A stretch of DNA of 10,327 bases from Gammaproteobacteria bacterium (GTDB lineage: Bacteria; Pseudomonadota; Gammaproteobacteria; SZUA-229): contig JAOUQA010000041.1 in assembly GCA_029879605.1 (NCBI GenBank), positions 1 through 10,327 of the forward strand, written 5' to 3'. Position 1 is the stretch's first letter. Each line of letters begins with the position of its first letter. Shown here one piece after another: positions 1 to 7,011 of this stretch. A program made the translations under genes and the position numbers. The notes under the pieces were generated by a model. That model had not been told where the DNA came from. It saw only the letters and a program-made list of their open reading frames with translations, and searched no databases.

Positions 1-754
1 ATCTGATCGTTTGACTGCAATTCAGAGCGAGGTGCAGTTACAAAGAGACCTGATTACTCAAACAAAATTAAATGCAATGGCTGACCTTGATGCCCTGGCG
101 GCTCGTCTTGGCCAGATTCAGGCGCATGCAACTCGATTAAATGCTCTTGGTCAGAAGCTGGTTAAAATAGCTAAAATTGATCCAGGTGAATTCAATTTTT
201 CACAGTCACCAGGTGTTGGTGGTCCTGATGAGGTTGATACGACTGTTCAACTTGATTTTGGTAGTGAAATAGATGCTGTTATTGCTGAGCTGGAAGACAG
301 GGAACAGCAACTTGGGGTGCTGGAATCAATCCTAATGAGTAGCCGTATGCAGGAAGAAGTCTTTCCAGAAGGTCGTCCTATTAGTCGAGGCTGGATTTCT
401 TCATATTATGGCATGCGAACCAATCCTTTTACGGGTAAATTGCAATTTCACAAAGGTATGGATTTTGCCGCTAAATCAGGCAGTACTGTTCTGACAGTTG
501 CTGGCGGTGTTATTACCTGGTCAGGTAAACGCTATGGTTATGGAAATCTGGTTGAAGTTAATCATGGTAATGGCTATGTCACACGATATGGCCATAATAA
601 GGAGAATCTCGTCAAGGTTGGCGATACTGTAAAAAAAGGTCAGGGAATCGCTTTAATGGGATCAACTGGCCGTTCTACTGGCCCCCATGTTCATTTTGAG
701 GTTCTTCAAAATGGTCGTCAGATAAATCCTCAGCGATTTGTTGATTCAAGATAA
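1..754 (+). CDS. M23 family metallopeptidase (LytM/NlpD-like), 5'-truncated by window edge
   Basis: This is the C-terminal part of a periplasmic peptidoglycan endopeptidase of the M23 (lysostaphin/LytM) family, which cuts peptide cross-links in the cell wall or activates amidases. The frame is open to the left edge, so the start and the expected N-terminal membrane anchor lie outside. Taking the TTG at 11 as residue 1, residues 1-110 are charged and Glu/Gln/Leu-rich, with coiled-coil character in two stretches flanking a Gly/Pro linker. The peptidase domain covers about residues 125-245. All zinc and catalytic residues are present: H147 and D151 (HxxxD), H195 in YGHN, and H226/H228 in GPHVHFE. 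It should therefore be an active enzyme rather than a degenerate activator. M23 genes directly before secA are common in Pseudomonas-type genomes. The 113-bp gap to secA leaves room for separate transcription. Confidence 0.93.
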   Translation, partial: SDRLTAIQSEVQLQRDLITQTKLNAMADLDALAARLGQIQAHATRLNALGQKLVKIAKIDPGEFNFSQSPGVGGPDEVDTTVQLDFGSEIDAVIAELEDREQQLGVLESILMSSRMQEEVFPEGRPISRGWISSYYGMRTNPFTGKLQFHKGMDFAAKSGSTVLTVAGGVITWSGKRYGYGNLVEVNHGNGYVTRYGHNKENLVKVGDTVKKGQGIALMGSTGRSTGPHVHFEVLQNGRQINPQRFVDSR

Positions 755-795
755 CTGCTTTTTAGCAAATCCCACGTATTTTTTTGTCAATGTGC

Positions 796-824
796 TTAAG
801 CCTGAGAGGATTCTCGGGCATAAT
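796..824 (+). promoter_or_regulatory. Possible secA operon promoter
   Basis: CATAAT at 819-824 matches five of six bases of the sigma-70 -10 consensus and lies about 40 nt before the secA start. The best -35 at 17-bp spacing is TTAAGC (796-801), only three of six. An alternative -35, TTGTCA (784-789), is better but would need a poor -10. This gap is the only non-coding space before secA in the window, so a promoter here is reasonable. The exact site is uncertain. Confidence 0.2.
800..819 (+). other. Hairpin in the M23-secA intergenic gap
   Basis: GCCTGAGA (800-807) pairs with TCTCGGGC (812-819): an 8-bp stem with one G-T wobble and a 4-nt GGAT loop. A T-run (830-835) follows only after 10 nt, so it is a poor fit to a classic Rho-independent terminator. 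It could be a weak terminator of the M23 gene or a structure in the secA leader. That it folds is seen; that it functions is inference. Confidence 0.35.
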
Positions 825-855
825 AACCTGTTTTTAAATTTTCTATTTGAGATTC

Positions 856-861
856 GAAGGA
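856..861 (+). promoter_or_regulatory. Ribosome binding site of secA
   Basis: GAAGGA ends 6 nt before the ATG at 868. It fixes the secA start there rather than at the in-frame TTG at 847, which lies upstream of this site and has no Shine-Dalgarno sequence of its own. Confidence 0.8.
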
Positions 862-867
862 ATATCT

Positions 868-3564
868 ATGGTACCCAGTTTACTGCGTAAGATTTTTGGT
901 AGCCGAAATGACAGGCAGGTAAAGAAATACCGCAAAGTTGTTGAGCAGATTAATAAACTAGAGCCTGAATTAGAATCTCTTACAGATGAAGCGTTAACCA
1001 GTAAAACGGTAGAATTCAGGCAGCGTCTTGATAATGGAGAAGACCTGGATAAGTTGTTACCGGAAGCATTTGCCACGGTCCGAGAAGCCGGTAAGCGTTC
1101 ACTTGGTATGCGTCATTTTGATGTTCAGTTAATTGGTGGAATGGCGCTGCATTATGGGAATATTGCCGAAATGCGTACAGGTGAGGGTAAGACACTGGTT
1201 GCTACCCTGGCCGTATATCTGAACGCATTAACGGGTAAAGGTGTGCATGTAATTACTGTTAATGATTACCTTGCAAAGCGTGACTCCGAATGGATGGGTA
1301 AACTCTATAGCTTTCTTGGATTAACCGTTGGTGTGGTTGTGGCAGGTATGGATCACACCGAGAAAAAGCAGGCCTATGCTGCTGATATAACCTACGGAAC
1401 AAATAATGAGTATGGATTTGATTATCTTCGGGACAATATGGCTTTTTCAGCCGAGGAGAAAGTTCAGCGTGAGCTGAATTTTGCTGTTGTCGATGAAGTA
1501 GATTCAATACTTATTGATGAAGCACGTACGCCGCTGATTATTTCAGGCCCGGTCAATGATAATTCTGAGCTTTATGCCAAATTTAATCAGCTGGTGAAAG
1601 AATTAATCAGGGCAGAGGATGAAGAATCTGAAGGCGACTATACAGTTGATGAAAAGAATAAACAGATTCATATGACTGAGGAAGGGCATCAGCATGTAGA
1701 AGAGCTTCTGGTTCGTGAAGGTATCCTGGCTGAGAATGACAGTTTATATAGTGCAACTAATATTAGCCTGGTGCATTATCTTAATGCAGCTATCAGGGCC
1801 AATGAATTATTTCAGAAAGATGTTCATTATATTATCCAGGAAGGGAAAATAGTTATAGTTGATGAGTTTACTGGTCGAACAATGGAAGGGCGTCGCTGGT
1901 CTGATGGATTGCATCAGGCAATAGAAGCGAAGGAAGGAGTAGTTATCGAGAATGAAAACCAGACATTGGCATCAATTACGTTCCAGAACTACTTCCGCTT
2001 GTATAACAAATTATCGGGTATGACAGGTACGGCTGATACTGAAGCCTTTGAATTTCAGCAGATTTATAACCTGGAAGTTATGGTTATCCCAACTCATTTA
2101 CCCGTTGCCAGAATTGATCATGGTGATTTGATTTTTCTTACTCAGGAAGAAAAATATGCGGCGATTGTTAATGATATAGAAGACTGCCAGCAAAGAAAAC
2201 AACCGGTTCTTGTTGGTACTGCTTCGATAGAAGCTTCAGAATATTTGTCAAAATTACTTAATGACAAGCAGATAAAACATAATGTGTTAAATGCTAAACA
2301 GCATGAACGTGAAGCAATGATTGTAGCTGAAGCAGGCGTGCCTGGAGCTGTTACTATAGCAACAAATATGGCTGGACGCGGTACAGATATTGTTCTTGGT
2401 GGAAATCTTGATGTTGAACTTGCCAATAAACCGGATATCAGCGAAGCAGAAAAAGAAAATGCTCGTAAAGACTGGGATCAGCGTCATCAGCAGGTTTTAG
2501 ATGCAGGTGGCCTGCATGTTATTGGTAGTGAAAGACATGAGTCTCGACGCATAGATAATCAACTGCGTGGTCGTTCTGGACGTCAGGGTGATGCGGGTTC
2601 AACACGTTTTTACCTGTCATTGCAGGATGATTTAATGCGGATATTTGCTTCGGATCGAGTTGCTGGCTTGATGAAAAAATTAGGTATGGAGCAGGGAGAG
2701 GCCATAGAGCATCCATGGGTTTCCAGGGCAATCGAAAATGCACAGCGTAAAGTAGAGGGACATAATTTCGATATTCGTAAACAGTTACTTGAATACGATG
2801 ATGTTGCAAATGATCAACGTAAAGTTGTTTATTCTCAGCGTAATGAGATGATGCAGGAAGATGATATGTCTGAAGTCGTTGAGGTAATACGAGAAGATGT
2901 TGTAAATGATATGGTAAACAGTTTTATACCTCACGGTAGCCTGGAAGAACAGTGGGATGTTCAGGGTCTGGAAGAAGCCATTGATACTGAGTTTTCAATT
3001 CGTATGCCTTTGCAAAAATGGCTTGATAGAGATGATGATTTGCATGAGGAAACATTAAAACAAAAAATATTAGATGAAATAAAAGATGCTTATGCTCGAA
3101 AAGAATCAACGATTGGTAGTACGGATATGCGCAGACTGGAGAAGTATATTCTGTTGCAAGTGTTAGACTCACACTGGAAAGAGCATCTTGCAGCGATGGA
3201 TTATTTGCGCCAGAGTATACATCTGCGGGGATATGCTCAAAAAAATCCAAAACAGGAATATAAACGGGAATCATTTGAAATGTTCACGGAGATGCTGGAT
3301 AAAATAAAGCAGGAAGTCGCATCTACCCTGGCGAAAGTTCAGATACGATCGGATGAAGAAATCGCTGCACTTGAAAGTCAGCAGCAGATGTCAGGTGATA
3401 TGCAATATGAACATGCGGATATGACTGCCATGCAGGATGAGCAATTGCCAGAAGGTGATCAGCATCAACCATATGTCAGGCAGGATAAGAAAATTGGTCG
3501 TAATGATCCCTGTTACTGTGGTTCGGGTAAAAAGTTTAAACAATGTCATGGAAAACTAACATAA
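868..3564 (+). CDS. secA: Preprotein translocase ATPase SecA
   Basis: SecA is the cytoplasmic motor that binds SecYEG and drives unfolded preproteins across the inner membrane by ATP hydrolysis. The protein is 898 residues, close to the 901 of E. coli, and recognisable along its whole length. The Walker A motif GEGKT is at 105-109 and the DEAD-like Walker B at D209-E210 (VDEVDSILIDEA). GRGTDI is at 503-508 and the arginine-finger motif RGRSGRQGDAG starts at R567. The conserved WKEHLAAMDYLR segment lies in the helical scaffold. The C-terminal zinc/SecB-binding tail has its ligands C882, C884, C893 and H894 in the order CxC-x8-CH. The ATG at 868 is supported by the ribosome binding site and by alignment of the N-terminus to the family (LLRKIFGSRNDR). 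secA is the first gene of a tight run with argJ. There is no secM-like regulator upstream; that slot holds the M23 gene. Confidence 0.99.
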   Translation: MVPSLLRKIFGSRNDRQVKKYRKVVEQINKLEPELESLTDEALTSKTVEFRQRLDNGEDLDKLLPEAFATVREAGKRSLGMRHFDVQLIGGMALHYGNIAEMRTGEGKTLVATLAVYLNALTGKGVHVITVNDYLAKRDSEWMGKLYSFLGLTVGVVVAGMDHTEKKQAYAADITYGTNNEYGFDYLRDNMAFSAEEKVQRELNFAVVDEVDSILIDEARTPLIISGPVNDNSELYAKFNQLVKELIRAEDEESEGDYTVDEKNKQIHMTEEGHQHVEELLVREGILAENDSLYSATNISLVHYLNAAIRANELFQKDVHYIIQEGKIVIVDEFTGRTMEGRRWSDGLHQAIEAKEGVVIENENQTLASITFQNYFRLYNKLSGMTGTADTEAFEFQQIYNLEVMVIPTHLPVARIDHGDLIFLTQEEKYAAIVNDIEDCQQRKQPVLVGTASIEASEYLSKLLNDKQIKHNVLNAKQHEREAMIVAEAGVPGAVTIATNMAGRGTDIVLGGNLDVELANKPDISEAEKENARKDWDQRHQQVLDAGGLHVIGSERHESRRIDNQLRGRSGRQGDAGSTRFYLSLQDDLMRIFASDRVAGLMKKLGMEQGEAIEHPWVSRAIENAQRKVEGHNFDIRKQLLEYDDVANDQRKVVYSQRNEMMQEDDMSEVVEVIREDVVNDMVNSFIPHGSLEEQWDVQGLEEAIDTEFSIRMPLQKWLDRDDDLHEETLKQKILDEIKDAYARKESTIGSTDMRRLEKYILLQVLDSHWKEHLAAMDYLRQSIHLRGYAQKNPKQEYKRESFEMFTEMLDKIKQEVASTLAKVQIRSDEEIAALESQQQMSGDMQYEHADMTAMQDEQLPEGDQHQPYVRQDKKIGRNDPCYCGSGKKFKQCHGKLT

Positions 3565-3566
3565 TT

Positions 3567-4778
3567 ATGGCTGTTGGATTAAATGAACCTGAAAAACTTC
3601 TTCCAGTAAAAGGAGTACGACTGGCAAGCCTGGCTGCAGGGATTAAGTCGTCAGATAAAGACGATCTTGTTTTACTCGAGTTGTGCGAGGGCAGTCAGTC
3701 ATCTGCTGTATTTACAAAAAACCTCTTTTGTGCAGCACCGGTAATTATTGCTAAAGAACATCTTTTATTATCCAGGCCAAGATTTTTATTGATCAATTCG
3801 GGTAATGCGAATGCAGGAACAGGTCAACGTGGCGTGGAGGCTGCTCGATCAAGTTGTCATTTACTTGCTTCGCATACAGGTCTTGCTACGACAGAAATTT
3901 TACCATTTTCAACAGGTGTAATTGGTCAGGACCTGCCTGTTGAAAAAATATCTAAATCTATACCACAACTGGTGAGTTTGTTGGCTGAGGACAACTGGCT
4001 AAAAGCCGCTCGTGGGATTATGACAACAGATACCGTGTTAAAAGGTATCAGCCGTCAGGTTGAGATAAGTGACAAGCTAATTACGATTACTGGAATCGCT
4101 AAAGGATCAGGTATGATTCATCCAGATATGGCAACAATGCTTGCTTATGTAGCCACCGATGCCGGTATTGATAATGGTCTGCTTGAAAATTGTCTTAAAC
4201 GTTGTGTTCAGCGTTCATTTAATGCGATTACTGTTGATGGAGATACATCAACTAATGATGCCTGTGTACTGGTTGCTACTGGCAAATCTGGTGTTCAGTA
4301 TAAAGAAGATGATACTTCGTTTGAGAAATTTGAGAAAGTGCTGGCTGAGGTTTTTGAATATCTGGCACAGGCGATTATCAGGGATGGCGAAGGTGCAACA
4401 AAATTTATTTCTTTGAATGTTATTAATGCATTAAGTTATGATGATGCACGTAGTGTCGCATATACAGTTGCTCATTCACCATTAGTTAAAACAGCGCTAT
4501 TTGCCAGTGATCCTAACTGGGGGCGAATTCTTGCAGCTATAGGTCGCTCTGGTGTTGCATTTGATATAGATAAAATAGAAATTTTTCTTAATGATGTCTG
4601 TATAGTTAAAAATGGTGGTCGCGCACAAAGTTATACTGAAGATCAGGGGCAATCAGTTATGTCACAGGATGAAATAATGATTACAGTCGATCTGAAGCAG
4701 GGAACTGAATCAGCGGTCGTATGGACATGTGATTTTTCATATGACTATGTCAAAATTAATGCAGAATATCGATCATAA
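3567..4778 (+). CDS. argJ: Bifunctional glutamate N-acetyltransferase / ornithine acetyltransferase ArgJ
   Basis: ArgJ moves the acetyl group from N-acetylornithine to glutamate, recycling it in the cyclic arginine pathway; bifunctional members also use acetyl-CoA. The product is 403 residues, typical of the family. It is made as a proenzyme that self-cleaves before a threonine, which becomes the nucleophile of the beta chain: here T190 in MATML, preceded by the KGSGMIHPDMA segment. The oxyanion-hole motif TG (T116-G117, STGVIGQDLP) is present, as is the conserved end WTCDFSYDYVKINAEYRS. The ATG at 3567 gives the family-typical start MAVGL and lies 2 bp after the secA stop. An in-frame ATG at 3543 would overlap secA and add eight residues not usual in the family. 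No strong ribosome binding site is seen (GGAAAA at 3550), so translation may be coupled to secA. Whether it also acts as N-acetylglutamate synthase cannot be read from sequence. Confidence 0.97.
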   Translation: MAVGLNEPEKLLPVKGVRLASLAAGIKSSDKDDLVLLELCEGSQSSAVFTKNLFCAAPVIIAKEHLLLSRPRFLLINSGNANAGTGQRGVEAARSSCHLLASHTGLATTEILPFSTGVIGQDLPVEKISKSIPQLVSLLAEDNWLKAARGIMTTDTVLKGISRQVEISDKLITITGIAKGSGMIHPDMATMLAYVATDAGIDNGLLENCLKRCVQRSFNAITVDGDTSTNDACVLVATGKSGVQYKEDDTSFEKFEKVLAEVFEYLAQAIIRDGEGATKFISLNVINALSYDDARSVAYTVAHSPLVKTALFASDPNWGRILAAIGRSGVAFDIDKIEIFLNDVCIVKNGGRAQSYTEDQGQSVMSQDEIMITVDLKQGTESAVVWTCDFSYDYVKINAEYRS

Positions 4779-5730
4779 ACAATCAGAAAACTATATACAT
4801 GTAGCTGTCGCAGTTATTGTAAAGTCTAACCGCGATGTTTTAATTGCGCTGAGACCTGGTCATCTTCATCAGGGTGGTTTGTGGGAGTTTCCCGGAGGTA
4901 AGATTGAAACTGGGGAAACGGTATACCAGGCTTTAGTTAGAGAATCCAGGGAGGAACTTGGTATAGACATTCAGTCTGCCAGGCCTTATTTAAAAATTCA
5001 TCACAATTATCATGATAAGTCGGTATTACTGGATGTCTGGAAAATTACTGAATTTACTGGGAATCCCACAGGTCTTGAAGGACAGCAAATTAAATGGCAA
5101 TCCATTGCAACATTGCAGCCTGATGATTTCCCCGCTGCTAATGCGATGATTTTACGTTCATTACAATTGCCGGATTGTTATATGATTACAGGGGCTTTTG
5201 ATAATAAGGAAGATTTTCAGAGCAGGTTGACCAAAGCTCTATCCTCAGGTGATAAAATTGTTCAGTTGCGATACAAATCAGCAACATCAGAGGAGGAGTA
5301 TTATCGATTGGCAATGTTAGCCAGGGAAGTTTGTAAAAAATATAATTCAATTCTGCTGTTAAATGCTCCAGTTAATGTTTTTGAAAAAATAGATACTGAA
5401 GGGCTGCATTTAACTAGCCGAATGTTATTTGATTATCATTCCAGGCCCGTATCAGCTAATAAGCTGCTGTCGGTTTCCTGTCATAATTTAGATGAAATCA
5501 GGCAGGCTGAGAAATTAGCTGTAGATATGATCTTATTGTCCCCGGTAAAAGAAACGTCAAGTCATCCAGGTGTTAAAGGTATTGGGTGGGAAAGGTTCTC
5601 TGAGTTATTGAATTATACATCCGTGCCAGTCTATGCTTTGGGGGGTATGAAGGTATCTGATTTAACTGATGCCAGGAGTTCTGGAGCGCAAGGTGTGGCG
5701 GCGATTTCATCTTTCTGGCCTGATGAATAG
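4759..5730 (+). CDS. Nudix hydrolase fused to a degenerate ThiE/TenI-like domain
   Basis: A two-domain cytoplasmic protein of 323 residues from this start. Residues 13-140 are a MutT-type Nudix hydrolase. The Nudix box at 47-69 is complete (G47, E53, then REsrEElGI) and preceded by GGLWEFPGG; the domain ends in the MutT-like DDFPAAN. Such enzymes hydrolyse oxidised nucleotides such as 8-oxo-dGTP or other diphosphate compounds. Residues 150-320 resemble thiamine-phosphate synthase ThiE or TenI. The VQLRYK strand (Q169, R171, K173), VSCHN and ALGG are kept. However, the ND pair reads N202-A203, the GQ-D loop reads TSRM (219-222), and the lysine after the SPVKET loop is replaced by H269. Canonical ThiE activity is therefore doubtful. 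This architecture is known in gammaproteobacteria. The start is uncertain: ATGs at 4741, 4747, 4759 and a GTG at 4729 all lie inside argJ and none has a clear ribosome binding site. Confidence 0.9.
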   Translation: MQNIDHKQSENYIHVAVAVIVKSNRDVLIALRPGHLHQGGLWEFPGGKIETGETVYQALVRESREELGIDIQSARPYLKIHHNYHDKSVLLDVWKITEFTGNPTGLEGQQIKWQSIATLQPDDFPAANAMILRSLQLPDCYMITGAFDNKEDFQSRLTKALSSGDKIVQLRYKSATSEEEYYRLAMLAREVCKKYNSILLLNAPVNVFEKIDTEGLHLTSRMLFDYHSRPVSANKLLSVSCHNLDEIRQAEKLAVDMILLSPVKETSSHPGVKGIGWERFSELLNYTSVPVYALGGMKVSDLTDARSSGAQGVAAISSFWPDE

Positions 5731-6166
5731 ATTATTTATAGTAGCAGTTGCGCTGTCTGTTTTAGTATCCGGATATTTCATACCGCGATTATTTTCTTTG
5801 TTGCAGGATGAGATTAATCTGAATGATCCTGATATCCAGACATGTAATCAGGTTCGTGTTCCCTGTAAAGTATTAATTGAGAATAACGAAATTAGTGTTT
5901 ATTTTCCTGATGGCACTGATTCCCTGGTGCCTTTTGTTGTGGAAGTCATTACAGATTATTCTGATGTGGATCAGGTGAATATAAAATTTTTTATGTCTGA
6001 CATGGACATGGGAATAAATGACTTTTTACTAGATAACGTGTCAAAGTATAAATGGGCAGGTAAAGTTATTCTTCCTGTCTGTAGTCTATCCAGGAACGAC
6101 TGGATTACTGAAATCAGATTAAAAATTAGAAATGAGGTTTTGCGAGTTAATTTCAAGCTCGAATAG
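5723..6166 (+). CDS. Membrane-anchored protein of unknown function, 147 residues
   Basis: I do not recognise this gene. The start ATG at 5723 overlaps the preceding stop in ATGAATAG (8 nt shared), indicating translational coupling to the Nudix/ThiE-like gene. Residues 2-21 are one hydrophobic segment beginning after MNR, fitting an uncleaved membrane anchor with the rest in the periplasm; there is no lipobox cysteine. The remainder is short beta-strand-like stretches with C41, C48 and C120, a Met-rich MSDMDMG at 91-97, and W111 and W127 in a conserved-looking WAGKVILPVC...RNDW region. This pattern recalls small beta-sandwich proteins of the FixH/YtkA kind, which carry a similar Met-rich turn and a W-x-G strand; that is a resemblance by eye, not an assignment. 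An upstream ATG at 5669 in the same frame would lengthen the overlap and spoil the anchor. The gene ends 2 bp from the convergent zapD stop. Confidence 0.75.
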   Translation: MNRLFIVAVALSVLVSGYFIPRLFSLLQDEINLNDPDIQTCNQVRVPCKVLIENNEISVYFPDGTDSLVPFVVEVITDYSDVDQVNIKFFMSDMDMGINDFLLDNVSKYKWAGKVILPVCSLSRNDWITEIRLKIRNEVLRVNFKLE

Positions 6167-6195
6167 TTTTATAGTGAACAACAGGCCAGCTTGAA
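6152..6195. repeat. Inverted repeat spanning the convergent gene junction
   Basis: TTCAAGCT (6152-6159) and AGCTTGAA (6188-6195) form a perfect 8-bp inverted repeat with a 28-nt gap that contains both stop codons of the convergent genes. No T-run follows on either strand, so it is not a standard terminator. It may be chance or a weak bidirectional structure. Confidence 0.3.
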
Positions 6196-6939
6196 TTCAA
6201 CATCAGTTGCCTCTTGTTCAGGTCTTAAAGCTGGATTTTCTGTTCGAAGAAATCGTATTGAAAAGCGATGTTTGCCGGCACTGATTTCAGGGAAGATGTT
6301 TAAATCGGAAGGTAGTAAAACTCTAATCAATAAGCAGGATTGACTGGATTCCATATTTCTCTGGTAGAATCCGCCTTCAGCAACTTCATCGACAGCATCA
6401 GTACTCTCACGAATAACATTAAGAATTAGAGAGACGGCAGAGTGTAAAACTTTTAATGGCTCGAACCATTCATTTAGTACTGACTGCCGGTTTTCAAACG
6501 GTTGTTTTAGCCAGTGTGAATAAGCGGGCAGGTCAAAATCACATAAACCACCAGGAATGGTTAATCGTTGTTTTATTGAATTGAGCAGTTCATTTGTTTG
6601 CAGACTATGAGCAATATTACCGGGTATAGCATGTAATTGATCAATGCATTTCTTCTGCTCATCGATAAGTAGAGCCAGTTGGCCATGATTAATATCTGGA
6701 ATTTCTATAAAAGACTTGAGATTTGAACTCTGGCGTTCAAGTTCTTTAATTGTTTCTCGTTTTATATCTCCTCTGCTCACCATACTAAGTAAATCAATGA
6801 TGGCTTTAATGGCACTTTGTGTATCCCAGGCAGAGGTATGTTTCATGTGTTGCTCGAACTGGCAAAACAGGTGTTCAAGACGCAAGAAGGTCCTGATTCG
6901 TTCATTAATTGGTTGTTCAAAAGCTGACAGTTCAGTCAC
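6169..6939 (-). CDS. zapD: Cell division protein ZapD (FtsZ-associated)
   Basis: ZapD binds the C-terminal tail of FtsZ and bundles its filaments at the division ring in the cytoplasm. The product is 256 residues, against 247 in E. coli. Family signatures run the whole length: FEQPINERIRTFLRLE at 7-22 (E. coli has FEHPLNEKMRTWLRIE), RGDIKRETIKELERQ at 56-70, RLTIPGGLCDFDLP at 125-138, GGFYQ at 189-193, and the ending FPEISAGKHRFSIRF...FKLACC. The start is GTG at 6939, supported by an AGGG ribosome binding site and by N-terminal alignment. The gene lies just after the coaE terminator, so it probably has its own promoter or depends on read-through; no convincing promoter is visible in the short gap. 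In E. coli the downstream gene is yacG; here the stop codon is 2 bp from an opposing gene, so yacG is absent from this position. Confidence 0.96.
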   Translation of the reverse strand: MTELSAFEQPINERIRTFLRLEHLFCQFEQHMKHTSAWDTQSAIKAIIDLLSMVSRGDIKRETIKELERQSSNLKSFIEIPDINHGQLALLIDEQKKCIDQLHAIPGNIAHSLQTNELLNSIKQRLTIPGGLCDFDLPAYSHWLKQPFENRQSVLNEWFEPLKVLHSAVSLILNVIRESTDAVDEVAEGGFYQRNMESSQSCLLIRVLLPSDLNIFPEISAGKHRFSIRFLRTENPALRPEQEATDVEFKLACCSL

Positions 6940-6945
6940 AATTTA

Positions 6946-6949
6946 CCCT
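6946..6949 (-). promoter_or_regulatory. Ribosome binding site of zapD
   Basis: AGGG on the minus strand ends 6 nt before the GTG at 6939. It supports this non-ATG start. Confidence 0.65.
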
Positions 6950-6979
6950 GTTTGTTCGATTGATTTAATAATTCTTACA

Positions 6980-7011
6980 TAAAACAAGCCCTAAAAGTAA
7001 CTTTTAGGGCT
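6980..7011 (-). terminator. Rho-independent terminator of the pilBCD-coaE unit
   Basis: On the minus strand AGCCCTAAAAG (7011-6997) and CTTTTAGGGCT (6997-6987 region after a 3-nt loop) make a perfect 11-bp stem, followed directly by TGTTTTA. The stem includes the coaE stop codon at 7004-7006. This is a good intrinsic terminator in the minus direction; on the plus strand the stem is followed by GATCTTG, so it works poorly that way. Confidence 0.85.

Noticed and set aside
790..837. 15-codon ORF in the secA leader (MCLSLRGFSGIITCF), a possible leader peptide
   Set aside because: No ribosome binding site precedes its ATG, and it has no proline-rich or other arrest-like motif. It is consistent with chance.
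847..867. TTG at 847 as an earlier secA start
   Set aside because: The GAAGGA site lies downstream of it, and the family N-terminus aligns from the ATG at 868.
2924..3274. 116-codon open frame on the minus strand inside secA
   Set aside because: It is a shadow of secA: no family resemblance, no ribosome binding site, and full overlap with strongly conserved SecA coding sequence. The same holds for the other antisense frames inside secA, the M23-secA region and pilC.
3543..3566. ATG at 3543 as the argJ start, overlapping secA
   Set aside because: It adds eight residues absent from typical ArgJ. The ATG at 3567 gives the usual MAVGL start.
4159..4416. 85-codon open frame on the plus strand inside argJ
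   Set aside because: It is an alternative frame of the conserved ArgJ beta chain with a low-complexity Leu-rich translation, so it is not a gene.
5971..6156. Minus-strand 61-codon frame as a possible yacG
   Set aside because: It lacks the four cysteines of YacG and is antisense to the unknown 147-residue gene.
6940..6990. zapD promoter on the minus strand (TTGTTT or TATTAA boxes)
   Set aside because: The better -35-like and -10-like hexamers are not at a workable spacing, and AT-rich terminator sequence explains them. No site could be supported.
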